NCBI GenBank assembly: GCA_009885905.1
Contig: VFJU01000443.1
Coordinates: 1-21,732 of the forward strand
Direction: 5' to 3'
DNA length: 21,732 nucleotides
From: Verrucomicrobiota bacterium
Lineage (GTDB): Bacteria > Verrucomicrobiota > Verrucomicrobiia > Verrucomicrobiales > Akkermansiaceae
The notes beneath the pieces are model-generated. The model saw only the letters and a program-made list of their open reading frames with translations, did not search any database and had not been told where the DNA came from. The translations under genes and the position numbers were made by a program. This document shows positions 1 to 6,179 of this stretch, one piece after another (the first letter of the stretch is position 1; every line of letters begins with the position of its first letter).

Positions 1-85
1 CACGGATGGGGTGACCATTTCGGCGAATCGAAGTGGTGCGACGACGAACGGCAAACCGCCTAACAGCGGCGAGCGGTCGCAAGGA

Positions 86-1384
86 TTAGCCAAAAAGTGC
101 GGTGACCGGGACCCCTTTGTCCGCAATCTTGAACGGACGCTTGGTGGGTGACATGATCACCGTGTCATAAGAGAGGCCGAGCGCGTAAGCAATGGTGGCA
201 TTGAAATCCTGGACCGAGACCATCCCCTCTTTCACCTTTGCACCGGATGAATCGGTTAGCCCATGCTTGACTCCACCCTTGATGCCACCGCCAGCGAGCA
301 GGCAGGAAAACGCTTGCGGGTGGTGATCGCGCCCGTCCTTGTGCTCAGTCTGAATCTCTGGTGAGCGCCCGAACTCGGTGGCCACAACCACGAGCGTGTC
401 CTTGAGCGTACCAGATTTTTCAAGGTCAGCGATGAGGGCTGCGTAGGCTTGGTCAAATTCCAAACAACGCCCCGCGACTCCGGTGAAATTATCCACGTGG
501 GTATCCCATCCGCCGAGTTGCACCTCGATAAATCGCACGCCATGATCGACCAAGCGGCGAGCGAGGAGGCACCCCTGAGCAAATCGTCCGCTACCATAAA
601 GTGCTCGAGTGGCCGCAGGTTCTTGTGAGAGGTCGAACGCCTTGAGGTCTTTCGACTTCATCAACGCGATGGCTTCCCGATAGAGTTCTTCGTATGCTTT
701 GACATCTGCATTCGGATAACGCCCGTGGAACTGGCGGTTCATCCGGTCAGCCAATGATAAACGGCGGTCGAAATCTTCCGGCGAGACCGCCTCAGCACGC
801 TGAGAATCCTGCAGCCCTGCCTCGGGACTTCCAATCATGGCCGCCGAGAATTTCGCTCCTAAAAAACCACCGCCCACGTGCTCCGGCGAGCTGTCAACGG
901 CAACAAATCCCGGAAGCTCAGGGTGAATCCTACCACCCAATTTAAGCACCCAAGATCCGAGTGCCGGATGCTTGATCGTGCCGCGCAAATCGTAGCTGGT
1001 GTGCATGACGTAAGCACCCTGCTCATGAGCGCCTTGCGTCGAGTTCATCGAATTGATCACGCAAACCTTGTCCATCACGCCAGCCGTTTTCGGCAGATAA
1101 TTTCCCACCGTCACTCCATCGGCCTTGGTAGGAATCGCCTCGGTCTTTCCCATCACCGCTTTATTCTTGGGCTTCGGATCGAAGGTATCCAAGTGACTCA
1201 TGCCGCCCGCCATGTAAAGATAGATCACGCTTTTCGCGGTCCCTCCCTTGACCACCGCTGCAGGCGAAGCACTTGCTAGAGAGCCACCAAGCATGGGAAA
1301 TAAATGAACACCAAGGTATGCACGTGCGGCATTCGAAACAAATTGTCGGCGCGTTAACTCATCTGCTTGGGGAAATAATTTCAT
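86..1384 (-). CDS. DUF1501 family secreted protein
   Basis: A 432-residue member of the DUF1501 family, a sulfatase-like fold abundant in Verrucomicrobia and Planctomycetes; its substrate is not established. The N-terminus has a twin-arginine-like signal (LTRRQFVSNAA, Arg-Arg at residues 12-13) followed by a hydrophobic, Ala/Gly-rich stretch, so Tat export is likely. Family hallmarks are visible in order: the opening strand with MAGGMSHLDTFDPKP (residues 58-72), GGWDTH near residue 290, ATEFGRSP near 333 and GRDHHP near 350. The length is normal for the family. The ATG start lies 9 bp after the stop of the DUF1549/DUF1553 gene, the usual partner, so the two are very likely co-transcribed and act together at the cell envelope. 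No Shine-Dalgarno motif precedes the start. The family call is firm; the function is unknown. Confidence 0.9.
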   Translation of the reverse strand: MKLFPQADELTRRQFVSNAARAYLGVHLFPMLGGSLASASPAAVVKGGTAKSVIYLYMAGGMSHLDTFDPKPKNKAVMGKTEAIPTKADGVTVGNYLPKTAGVMDKVCVINSMNSTQGAHEQGAYVMHTSYDLRGTIKHPALGSWVLKLGGRIHPELPGFVAVDSSPEHVGGGFLGAKFSAAMIGSPEAGLQDSQRAEAVSPEDFDRRLSLADRMNRQFHGRYPNADVKAYEELYREAIALMKSKDLKAFDLSQEPAATRALYGSGRFAQGCLLARRLVDHGVRFIEVQLGGWDTHVDNFTGVAGRCLEFDQAYAALIADLEKSGTLKDTLVVVATEFGRSPEIQTEHKDGRDHHPQAFSCLLAGGGIKGGVKHGLTDSSGAKVKEGMVSVQDFNATIAYALGLSYDTVIMSPTKRPFKIADKGVPVTALFG

Positions 1385-1393
1385 GCAAATAAT

Positions 1394-3295
1394 TTATTGA
1401 AGGAAGAGAAACTCGGACGACATGACGAGAGCAGAAACGATGTTACGGTAACCCGCATCGCCTTGTTTTTTAATCTCTTCAAGCATCCACGAAATTTCCT
1501 CGTCGTTTGGTGGTCGGCTCAAAATCGCGATGTAAAGGCGGCGGATTTTTTCTTTTTCCGAGCTGGCACCTTCGAGCGATTCATAAAGGTGCGCTTTAAG
1601 ATGATTCACCAGTTCTCTCTGAACAAAGCCGTTCATCAATGAGAGAACCTGGCCGACATTCGGCTCGCGACTGAACCCGTCCACCACTTCTCTATCCGAC
1701 GATCCGAACAAATATAAAAAGTGATCGCGAGGCGGTGGTGAGGGAAGTTCAGAAGCACGCACTTTTGCATTTTTATCGTTAGACCGAGATGACGTCATCG
1801 CCATCATCGACGGATCATCGCTAACCCCAGTTCGGCTCACCTCGCTCACAAACTTAACAAAGTAATTTCGGACCTCTTGTTCCGACTTCAAAGCGAGCAC
1901 CTCTTTCGAGAGTTGGCTCATGGTTTTTTTACCTGCTAGAATTGCTTTACCACCCAAATAGATATGATCGTCAAGTGAGCGAGGGGCTATTTGATCGGGG
2001 TCACCGATGGCGAGCGTGACGAGAGAATCCCATATTTGCTCGGATGAGAGTCGCTCGATTTTACGACCGTGAAAATCATCACCAACCTCGATGCTCGATG
2101 GGCTTGGGTTGGTGGCGAATTGGAAGGTTCGTGTTCGCAGAAGTACAGACTGGAAAGCACGGAGGTCATATTGCAGCTCGATCATCAGCGATCCAAGGTA
2201 GCTGACCAATGCCGGGTAAACCGTTTTTGCGGCTGGGGTGAACTCGTCGACCGGCTCATAAACGCCCTTACCCATGACGCGCTTCCACATGCGATTGGCG
2301 ATGACTTCGGAAAATTGCTCGTCTGTCTTCGATGTCATCCAGTCGGCGAGCTTTTTGCGTCCGTCAGACGACACATTTTTATCAGACATCCGGACCGTTG
2401 TTCCGAATGGGGTGTGAGCACCTACTAAGTCGCCGGGCTTTGCATCGCGGTATTGGTAATCCGTAGGTAAATGAATCTGGCCCTCACCCCCGCCACCCAA
2501 TGACATCCCGTAAACTCCATCCCATAAAATTTGAGCCACGCGATATTCCTCACCTTGTTGTTTTTTACTGTCTCGCAGTTCTAACCAAAGTGGAGCCATG
2601 TAATCTTGACCCACGGTGGTTTGCCCATGAGTGAAGGCTGCAAGCTGATAGAAATCATGACGATCGGTCTTTCCAAATGGATCATCATGACATTGAGCGC
2701 ATTCCATTCGAGCGCCGAGAAATACACGCATCGTATTTGATAGATTATCGAGTGGCATTCCACGGTCCCGTGTGTAGTACCCGACCGCTGCCGTTTCTCG
2801 ATCCCATCCGTCTCCCGAACTAGCGATCAACCGTTTAGTGAACTCATCCCATGGCATGTTTTGAGTCATCGCCGAGCGGACCCAGTGACGGTAAGGCTCG
2901 TTGCTTGTCGTCGAACCCATGCGACCATCGGTGACGCGTAGGAGATCGAACGCCCAGTTCGTCATGTGGCTGGAATGACCTTTTGACTTGAGCAAATAAT
3001 CTACCAGTCCTTCTCGTTTGTTTGGATCAGTAATTTCCAAAAATTCGAGCGCTTCCTCCGTTGTCGGAATGCGCCCGATCGAAACGAGGAACACGCGCCG
3101 CAAAAAAGTTGCGTCGTCGGTCACGGTCGGGATGTGCAATTTTTTACTGCGATAAAATCCAGCGATCAATTGATCAATCCGATAGGTCGCACTCTTTAAA
3201 AATTTCGGGTTATCCTTGGGCTTCAAGTTCTGTGCGGCGAGGGCGCCAGACAAAATGAACATCACCCAAAAAGCGCAAATGGCATTGATTTTCAT
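1394..3295 (-). CDS. DUF1549/DUF1553 domain protein (PSCyt2/PSD1 type)
   Basis: A 633-residue exported protein with an N-terminal signal peptide (about residues 1-21, cleavage after ALAAQ). The DUF1549 (PSCyt2) half includes the diagnostic CAQCHDDPF segment at residues 199-207. Its CxxCH pattern resembles a c-type haem site but is a conserved family feature, and here the usual HD-HPF reads HD-DPF. The DUF1553 (PSD1) half runs roughly from residue 300 to the end and includes a typical C-terminal segment beginning RRLYIAILSRPPNDEE. There is no separate N-terminal cytochrome (PSCyt1) domain, so this is the short architecture. ATG start with an AAAGAG Shine-Dalgarno-like stretch a few bases upstream. 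The DUF1501 gene follows after 9 bp and a Nudix gene precedes it by 37 bp in the same direction. These pairs are thought to serve polymer or carbohydrate breakdown, but no reaction is proven. Confidence 0.9.
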   Translation of the reverse strand: MKINAICAFWVMFILSGALAAQNLKPKDNPKFLKSATYRIDQLIAGFYRSKKLHIPTVTDDATFLRRVFLVSIGRIPTTEEALEFLEITDPNKREGLVDYLLKSKGHSSHMTNWAFDLLRVTDGRMGSTTSNEPYRHWVRSAMTQNMPWDEFTKRLIASSGDGWDRETAAVGYYTRDRGMPLDNLSNTMRVFLGARMECAQCHDDPFGKTDRHDFYQLAAFTHGQTTVGQDYMAPLWLELRDSKKQQGEEYRVAQILWDGVYGMSLGGGGEGQIHLPTDYQYRDAKPGDLVGAHTPFGTTVRMSDKNVSSDGRKKLADWMTSKTDEQFSEVIANRMWKRVMGKGVYEPVDEFTPAAKTVYPALVSYLGSLMIELQYDLRAFQSVLLRTRTFQFATNPSPSSIEVGDDFHGRKIERLSSEQIWDSLVTLAIGDPDQIAPRSLDDHIYLGGKAILAGKKTMSQLSKEVLALKSEQEVRNYFVKFVSEVSRTGVSDDPSMMAMTSSRSNDKNAKVRASELPSPPPRDHFLYLFGSSDREVVDGFSREPNVGQVLSLMNGFVQRELVNHLKAHLYESLEGASSEKEKIRRLYIAILSRPPNDEEISWMLEEIKKQGDAGYRNIVSALVMSSEFLFLQ

Positions 3296-3332
3296 GGGCT
3301 CTTTAAAGTGTAAGAGTCACCCACCCAAACGA

Positions 3333-3740
3333 CTAAGTCAATTCACCAGTTGCGACCGATTCTCCGCGCACTTGTCGGAGGATCGGAAAATCCGCAGGAG
3401 CCCATGAAAGGTCGTTGAAATTCTGTGGAGCGCACCAAGCTAGTTTTTCGTGTTCAATGGCTCGCGGGATGCCTCGGATGATCTGACAATAAAACGGCAA
3501 CAACCGAATCATTTTTTCGCCATAACTCCAAACCACGGGAACGAGCGGAAGTCCGACGGTCACCACCACACCGAGTTCTTCATCCAGCTCACGGATCAGA
3601 GCAGATTCGGCAGATTCGCCAGGATCAACCTTTCCACCGGGAAACTCCCACAACCCACCGAGGTGCTTGTCCGCTGGGCGCAGGCACGCGAGGAATTGGC
3701 CTTCCGAATTTTTAATCACTCCGCAAACGACATCCAACAT
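3333..3740 (-). CDS. Nudix hydrolase, MutT-like (8-oxo-dGTP diphosphatase type)
   Basis: A 135-residue single-domain Nudix hydrolase that would cleave a nucleoside diphosphate-X bond; by similarity to MutT it probably sanitises 8-oxo-dGTP in the cytoplasm. The complete Nudix box GX5EX7REUXEEXGU is present at residues 36-58 (G36, E42, R50-E51, E54-E55, G57), preceded by the typical GLWEFPGGK. The C-terminal part (EHEKLAW, then LSWAPADFPIL) matches the MutT/CTP-pyrophosphohydrolase-like subgroup. I chose the ATG at 3740; a GTG sits one codon upstream. It lies 37 bp before the DUF1549 gene on the same strand and may head that transcript, though a functional link is not obvious. It is separated from the upstream repeat-protein gene by an intrinsic terminator, so it needs its own promoter between about 3744 and 3808. 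Substrate specificity is inferred only. Confidence 0.88.
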   Translation of the reverse strand: MLDVVCGVIKNSEGQFLACLRPADKHLGGLWEFPGGKVDPGESAESALIRELDEELGVVVTVGLPLVPVVWSYGEKMIRLLPFYCQIIRGIPRAIEHEKLAWCAPQNFNDLSWAPADFPILRQVRGESVATGELT

Positions 3741-3808
3741 CACTCACAAGTTGATCGAATGGATCAATGTTGGTCAACCGTATCGTTTTCCAATCGGCAT
3801 CAAGGCAC

Positions 3809-3842
3809 AAAAAAACCGCCGGACATTTTGGTCCGACGGTTC
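3809..3842 (-). terminator. Intrinsic terminator of the Lys/Asp/Cys repeat gene
   Basis: An 11-bp stem pairs 3831-3841 with 3814-3824 (one G-U pair) around a 6-nt loop. Read on the minus strand it is followed by an uninterrupted T run (the A run at 3809-3815). It lies 26 bp after the stop codon of the repeat-protein gene and closes that transcript before the Nudix gene. Confidence 0.85.
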
Positions 3843-3867
3843 TTAAAATCGAGTTTCTATCAATTAA

Positions 3868-4410
3868 TCAAGCGAGGACCAGATTTTCTTTTTTGGCGTC
3901 GTCCTTGTCGTCATCTTTGTCCTTATCCTTGTCGCACTTACCGCAGTCAGCGAGCGTGCCTTCTTTCTTAGTGTCGTCTTTTTTCTCGTCCTTGTCCTTA
4001 TCCTTGTCGCACTTACCGCAGTCAGCGAGCGTGCCTTCTGATTTCTTGGCATCCTTGTCCTTGTCGCATTCACCTTCGTGAGCAAGCGTGCCTTCTTTCT
4101 TCGTGTCGTCTTTCTTCTCGTCCTTGTCCTTGTCCTTGTCGCACTTACCGCAGTCAGCAAGCGTGCCTTCTGCTTTCTTGCCATCCTTGTCGCATTCGTC
4201 CTTTTCGCAGTCAGAGGCTAGAGTGCCTTCTTTCTTCGTGTCGTCTTTTTTCTCATCTTTGTCCTTGTCCTTGTCGCACTTGCCGCAGTCAGCAAGCGTG
4301 CCTTCTTCTTTCTGGGCGTCCTTGTCGCCTTTATTCTTTTCGCATTCACTGGCGAATGCGGCAGGGATGACCATGAACGATGCACATAGTGCTGTTAGAA
4401 TTAGTTTCAT
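3868..4410 (-). CDS. Secreted Lys/Asp/Cys-rich repeat protein, unknown function
   Basis: I do not recognise this protein. It starts with a clear Sec signal peptide (MKLILTALCASFMVIPAAFA, residues 1-20), which is why I prefer the ATG at 4410 over the longer frame opening at 4452. The rest of the 180 residues is low-complexity repeat. Six EGTLA blocks separate two module types. The long module has DCGKC followed by an alternating Lys/Asp run and EKKDDTKK, four copies with the last one diverged. The shorter modules hold one or two Cys with CDKD and two complete copies lie between the long ones. The alternating DKDKDKD resembles the liganding part of an EF-hand loop but no flanking helices are present, and CGKC is a CxxC pair. 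Metal or calcium binding, or a disulfide-linked disordered chain, is inference. A divergent neighbour is tgt. The opposite strand is also open here purely because of the repeat composition. Confidence 0.75.
   Translation of the reverse strand: MKLILTALCASFMVIPAAFASECEKNKGDKDAQKEEGTLADCGKCDKDKDKDEKKDDTKKEGTLASDCEKDECDKDGKKAEGTLADCGKCDKDKDKDEKKDDTKKEGTLAHEGECDKDKDAKKSEGTLADCGKCDKDKDKDEKKDDTKKEGTLADCGKCDKDKDKDDDKDDAKKENLVLA
3905..4345. repeat. Imperfect tandem repeat array inside the repeat-protein gene
   Basis: The coding sequence is made of near-identical DNA blocks. A block reading, on the plus strand, CTTGTCGCACTTACCGCAGT and continuing into the AGCGTGCCTTCT element recurs around 3930, 4010, 4140 and 4275, with shorter variant blocks near 4055 and 4190. 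Synonymous drift between copies (for example TTA/TTG in the CCTTGTCCTTATCC runs) shows the repeats have been maintained as protein while diverging slightly. The array is prone to slippage or unequal recombination, so copy number may vary between strains. Confidence 0.85.
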
Positions 4411-4504
4411 ATCTGTATTTTTTAATTGGTTTTGTTCTAGTAGACGGTTCAAGCTAGCGGTTTATTGGAGGCGCGCCAGAGGAAAATATTCAAAAAACAT
4501 TTCT

Positions 4505-4510
4505 TATAAT
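4505..4510 (+). promoter_or_regulatory. Possible -10 element of the tgt-yajC-secDF promoter
   Basis: A perfect TATAAT sits in the 197-bp divergent intergenic region, about 98 bp before the chosen tgt ATG. No convincing TTGACA-like -35 box lies at 16-18 bp upstream, so this is a weak candidate only. The rest of the region is AT-rich and would also have to carry the promoter of the divergent repeat-protein gene. Confidence 0.25.
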
Positions 4511-4607
4511 CACTCTGACTGCAAATAATTAACGCTGGTCTGAGAATAATTTGTCTCTGAATTTTCGCTTGTTTCACTTTTTTGGGATCAACTGATTGAG
4601 CTTGGCG

Positions 4608-5774
4608 ATGAGTGGCTTCTGGCTTACATCGCTTCTGCCTGTGTCTTTTTCTATCCTAGCCACCGATCCAAACAGTTCCGCCCGTTGCGGCAGCTTGGAA
4701 CTACCCCATGGGACAGTCAAGACCCCGATTTTTATGCCCGTCGGCACGCAGGGCACCGTAAAAACCCTACATCCCTCTGAACTAGAAGAACTTGGAGCTC
4801 AGATTATTTTAGGGAATACTTACCATCTTTGGCTGCGACCCGGCCACGAGTTGATCCGTGAATTGGGTGGATTGCACGGATTTAGCACCTGGCGCAAGCC
4901 GATGCTCACGGATTCGGGGGGGTTCCAAGTCTGGTCGCTCGCGAAATTACGCAAGATCACCGAGGAGGGCGTGCGCTTTCAAAACCACCTTGATGGCTCA
5001 AAAATGCTACTTACCCCAGAATTGAGCATGGAAATTCAAGGAGCGCTCGGCTCTGACATCGCCATGCTCTTCGACGAGTGCCCGCCCTACCCGTGCGACG
5101 AAACCTACGCAGCAAAGTCTCTCGCGCTGACTAGCCGCTGGGCCAAACGCTGCAAGGACTGGGTCACGGCCAACGAACCCCGCTCTGGCTCGGGCAGACA
5201 GCAACATTTCGGCATCGTCCAGGGCTCGGTTTTCGCTGATCTACGTGAACAATCTGCCCGCGAACTCGTCGAACTCGGATTCGACGGCTACGCGATCGGT
5301 GGAGTCTCCGTCGGCGAGCCCGAGCATGAAATGTTCCGTGCGATCGAAAATGCGGTACCGTTCTTGCCTCGGGAAAAACCCCGCTACGCGATGGGATTAG
5401 GCAGTCCACCGCAAATTCTGGAAATGATCTCACGCGGGGTAGACATGTTCGACTGCGTCATGCCGACGCGGATCGCCCGTCATGGGATGGCCTTCACTCT
5501 CGACGGGCCGATCAACATCAAGAATCTAATCCACGCCAAAGATCCACGGCCGATTTGCGAAAGCGCCCACCCACACGTCGCAGGATTTTCCCGAGCCTAC
5601 CTCCGGCACCTATTCCGCGCAGGTGAAATCCTCGGTTTGCGGTTGCTTTCCTTCCACAATCTGCATTTCTACCTGTCACTCGTTGCCGCGGCACGCGAGG
5701 CCATCACTGCAGGAACATTCTCCGCATATAAAAATTCTTTCATCCAGCGCTACACTTCAACTAACTCCATATGA
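4608..5774 (+). CDS. tgt: tRNA-guanine transglycosylase (queuosine biosynthesis)
   Basis: Exchanges guanine-34 for preQ1 in tRNAs with GUN anticodons, the committing step of queuosine modification. Conserved segments: FMPVGTQGTVK, the catalytic LTDSGGFQV (acid/base Asp), FDECPPYP, YAIGGVSVGEP and MFDCVMPTR (nucleophile Asp). Two departures stand out: QGG of the base pocket reads QGS, and the zinc motif CxCxxC is missing. In its place a Cys (5556-5558) and two His (5568-5570, 5574-5576) precede FSRAYLRHL; the conserved downstream His of FHN (5655-5657) is kept. Length about 388 residues is normal. The start is uncertain: the ATG at 4608 is preferred, a TTG lies at 4596, and a GTG at 4641 would give the family's usual short N-terminus. 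The gene overlaps yajC by 4 bp (ATGA), so translation is probably coupled, as in the tgt-yajC-secD order known from E. coli. Confidence 0.95.
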   Translation: MSGFWLTSLLPVSFSILATDPNSSARCGSLELPHGTVKTPIFMPVGTQGTVKTLHPSELEELGAQIILGNTYHLWLRPGHELIRELGGLHGFSTWRKPMLTDSGGFQVWSLAKLRKITEEGVRFQNHLDGSKMLLTPELSMEIQGALGSDIAMLFDECPPYPCDETYAAKSLALTSRWAKRCKDWVTANEPRSGSGRQQHFGIVQGSVFADLREQSARELVELGFDGYAIGGVSVGEPEHEMFRAIENAVPFLPREKPRYAMGLGSPPQILEMISRGVDMFDCVMPTRIARHGMAFTLDGPINIKNLIHAKDPRPICESAHPHVAGFSRAYLRHLFRAGEILGLRLLSFHNLHFYLSLVAAAREAITAGTFSAYKNSFIQRYTSTNSI

Positions 5775-6121
5775 CACCAAATCTAATCTTCATTTGTAAC
5801 TCCATCATCGCGCAAGCAACTCCCGCCGCCAAAGGCCCAGAGGGAATTCTCGGCAGCCCCTTTGTCATGATGGGCCTCATGGTGGTGATGTTTTACTTTC
5901 TGATGATCCGCCCGCAGCAGCGCCAGCGCAAAGAAATGGCCGCACGCATCGCCTCGCTGCAGTCGGGCGATAAAGTGGTCACCAGTTCGGGCATCCACGG
6001 CATTGTTCACAACGTGAAAGACCAGACGGTGATCGTCAAAGTGGCGGAAGGCACCATGCTTGAGTTCGACAAACCTGCTATCTCGACCGTCCACAAAAAA
6101 GATTCTTCCGCGACCAAGTAA
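5771..6121 (+). CDS. yajC: Preprotein translocase subunit YajC
   Basis: A 116-residue small inner-membrane protein of the SecDF-YajC complex, which associates with SecYEG and aids late stages of protein export. After a short N-terminal hydrophobic stretch it has one clear membrane span at about residues 31-47 (MMGLMVVMFYFLMI), followed at once by the YajC signature RPQQRQRKE and a cytoplasmic domain with LQSGDKVVTSSGIHGIV. The ATG overlaps the tgt stop and there is no Shine-Dalgarno motif, which favours translational coupling. It lies 58 bp before secDF, so tgt-yajC-secDF is one transcription unit. Confidence 0.95.
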   Translation: MTPNLIFICNSIIAQATPAAKGPEGILGSPFVMMGLMVVMFYFLMIRPQQRQRKEMAARIASLQSGDKVVTSSGIHGIVHNVKDQTVIVKVAEGTMLEFDKPAISTVHKKDSSATK

Positions 6122-6179
6122 GCACCGTCTCATTCGTCAAACATTCTTCTCGTAGCACCAAAAACCAACTTTTCTAACC

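Noticed and set aside
1..85. Open frames at the left edge, on both strands
   Set aside because: Too short to judge. The minus-strand translation is Arg-rich with no recognisable motif and a weak GC-rich hairpin there has no T run, so neither a gene nor a terminator is called.
199..203. Residues 199-203 (CAQCH) of the DUF1549/DUF1553 protein as a haem c site
   Set aside because: CxxCH at this place is a conserved part of DUF1549 itself; no other cytochrome features surround it, so I do not call a cytochrome. Coordinates given here are protein residues; the DNA lies near 2687-2701.
3900..4345. Regularly spaced repeats resembling a CRISPR array
   Set aside because: The repeats are in frame, translate to EGTLA/CGKC/DKDKD modules behind a signal peptide, vary in length and have no unique spacers or cas genes nearby.
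3767..4528. Plus-strand frames of Ser/Leu-rich sequence opposite the repeat gene
   Set aside because: They are the antisense of the Lys/Asp codons; low complexity keeps them open and they lack plausible starts or signals.
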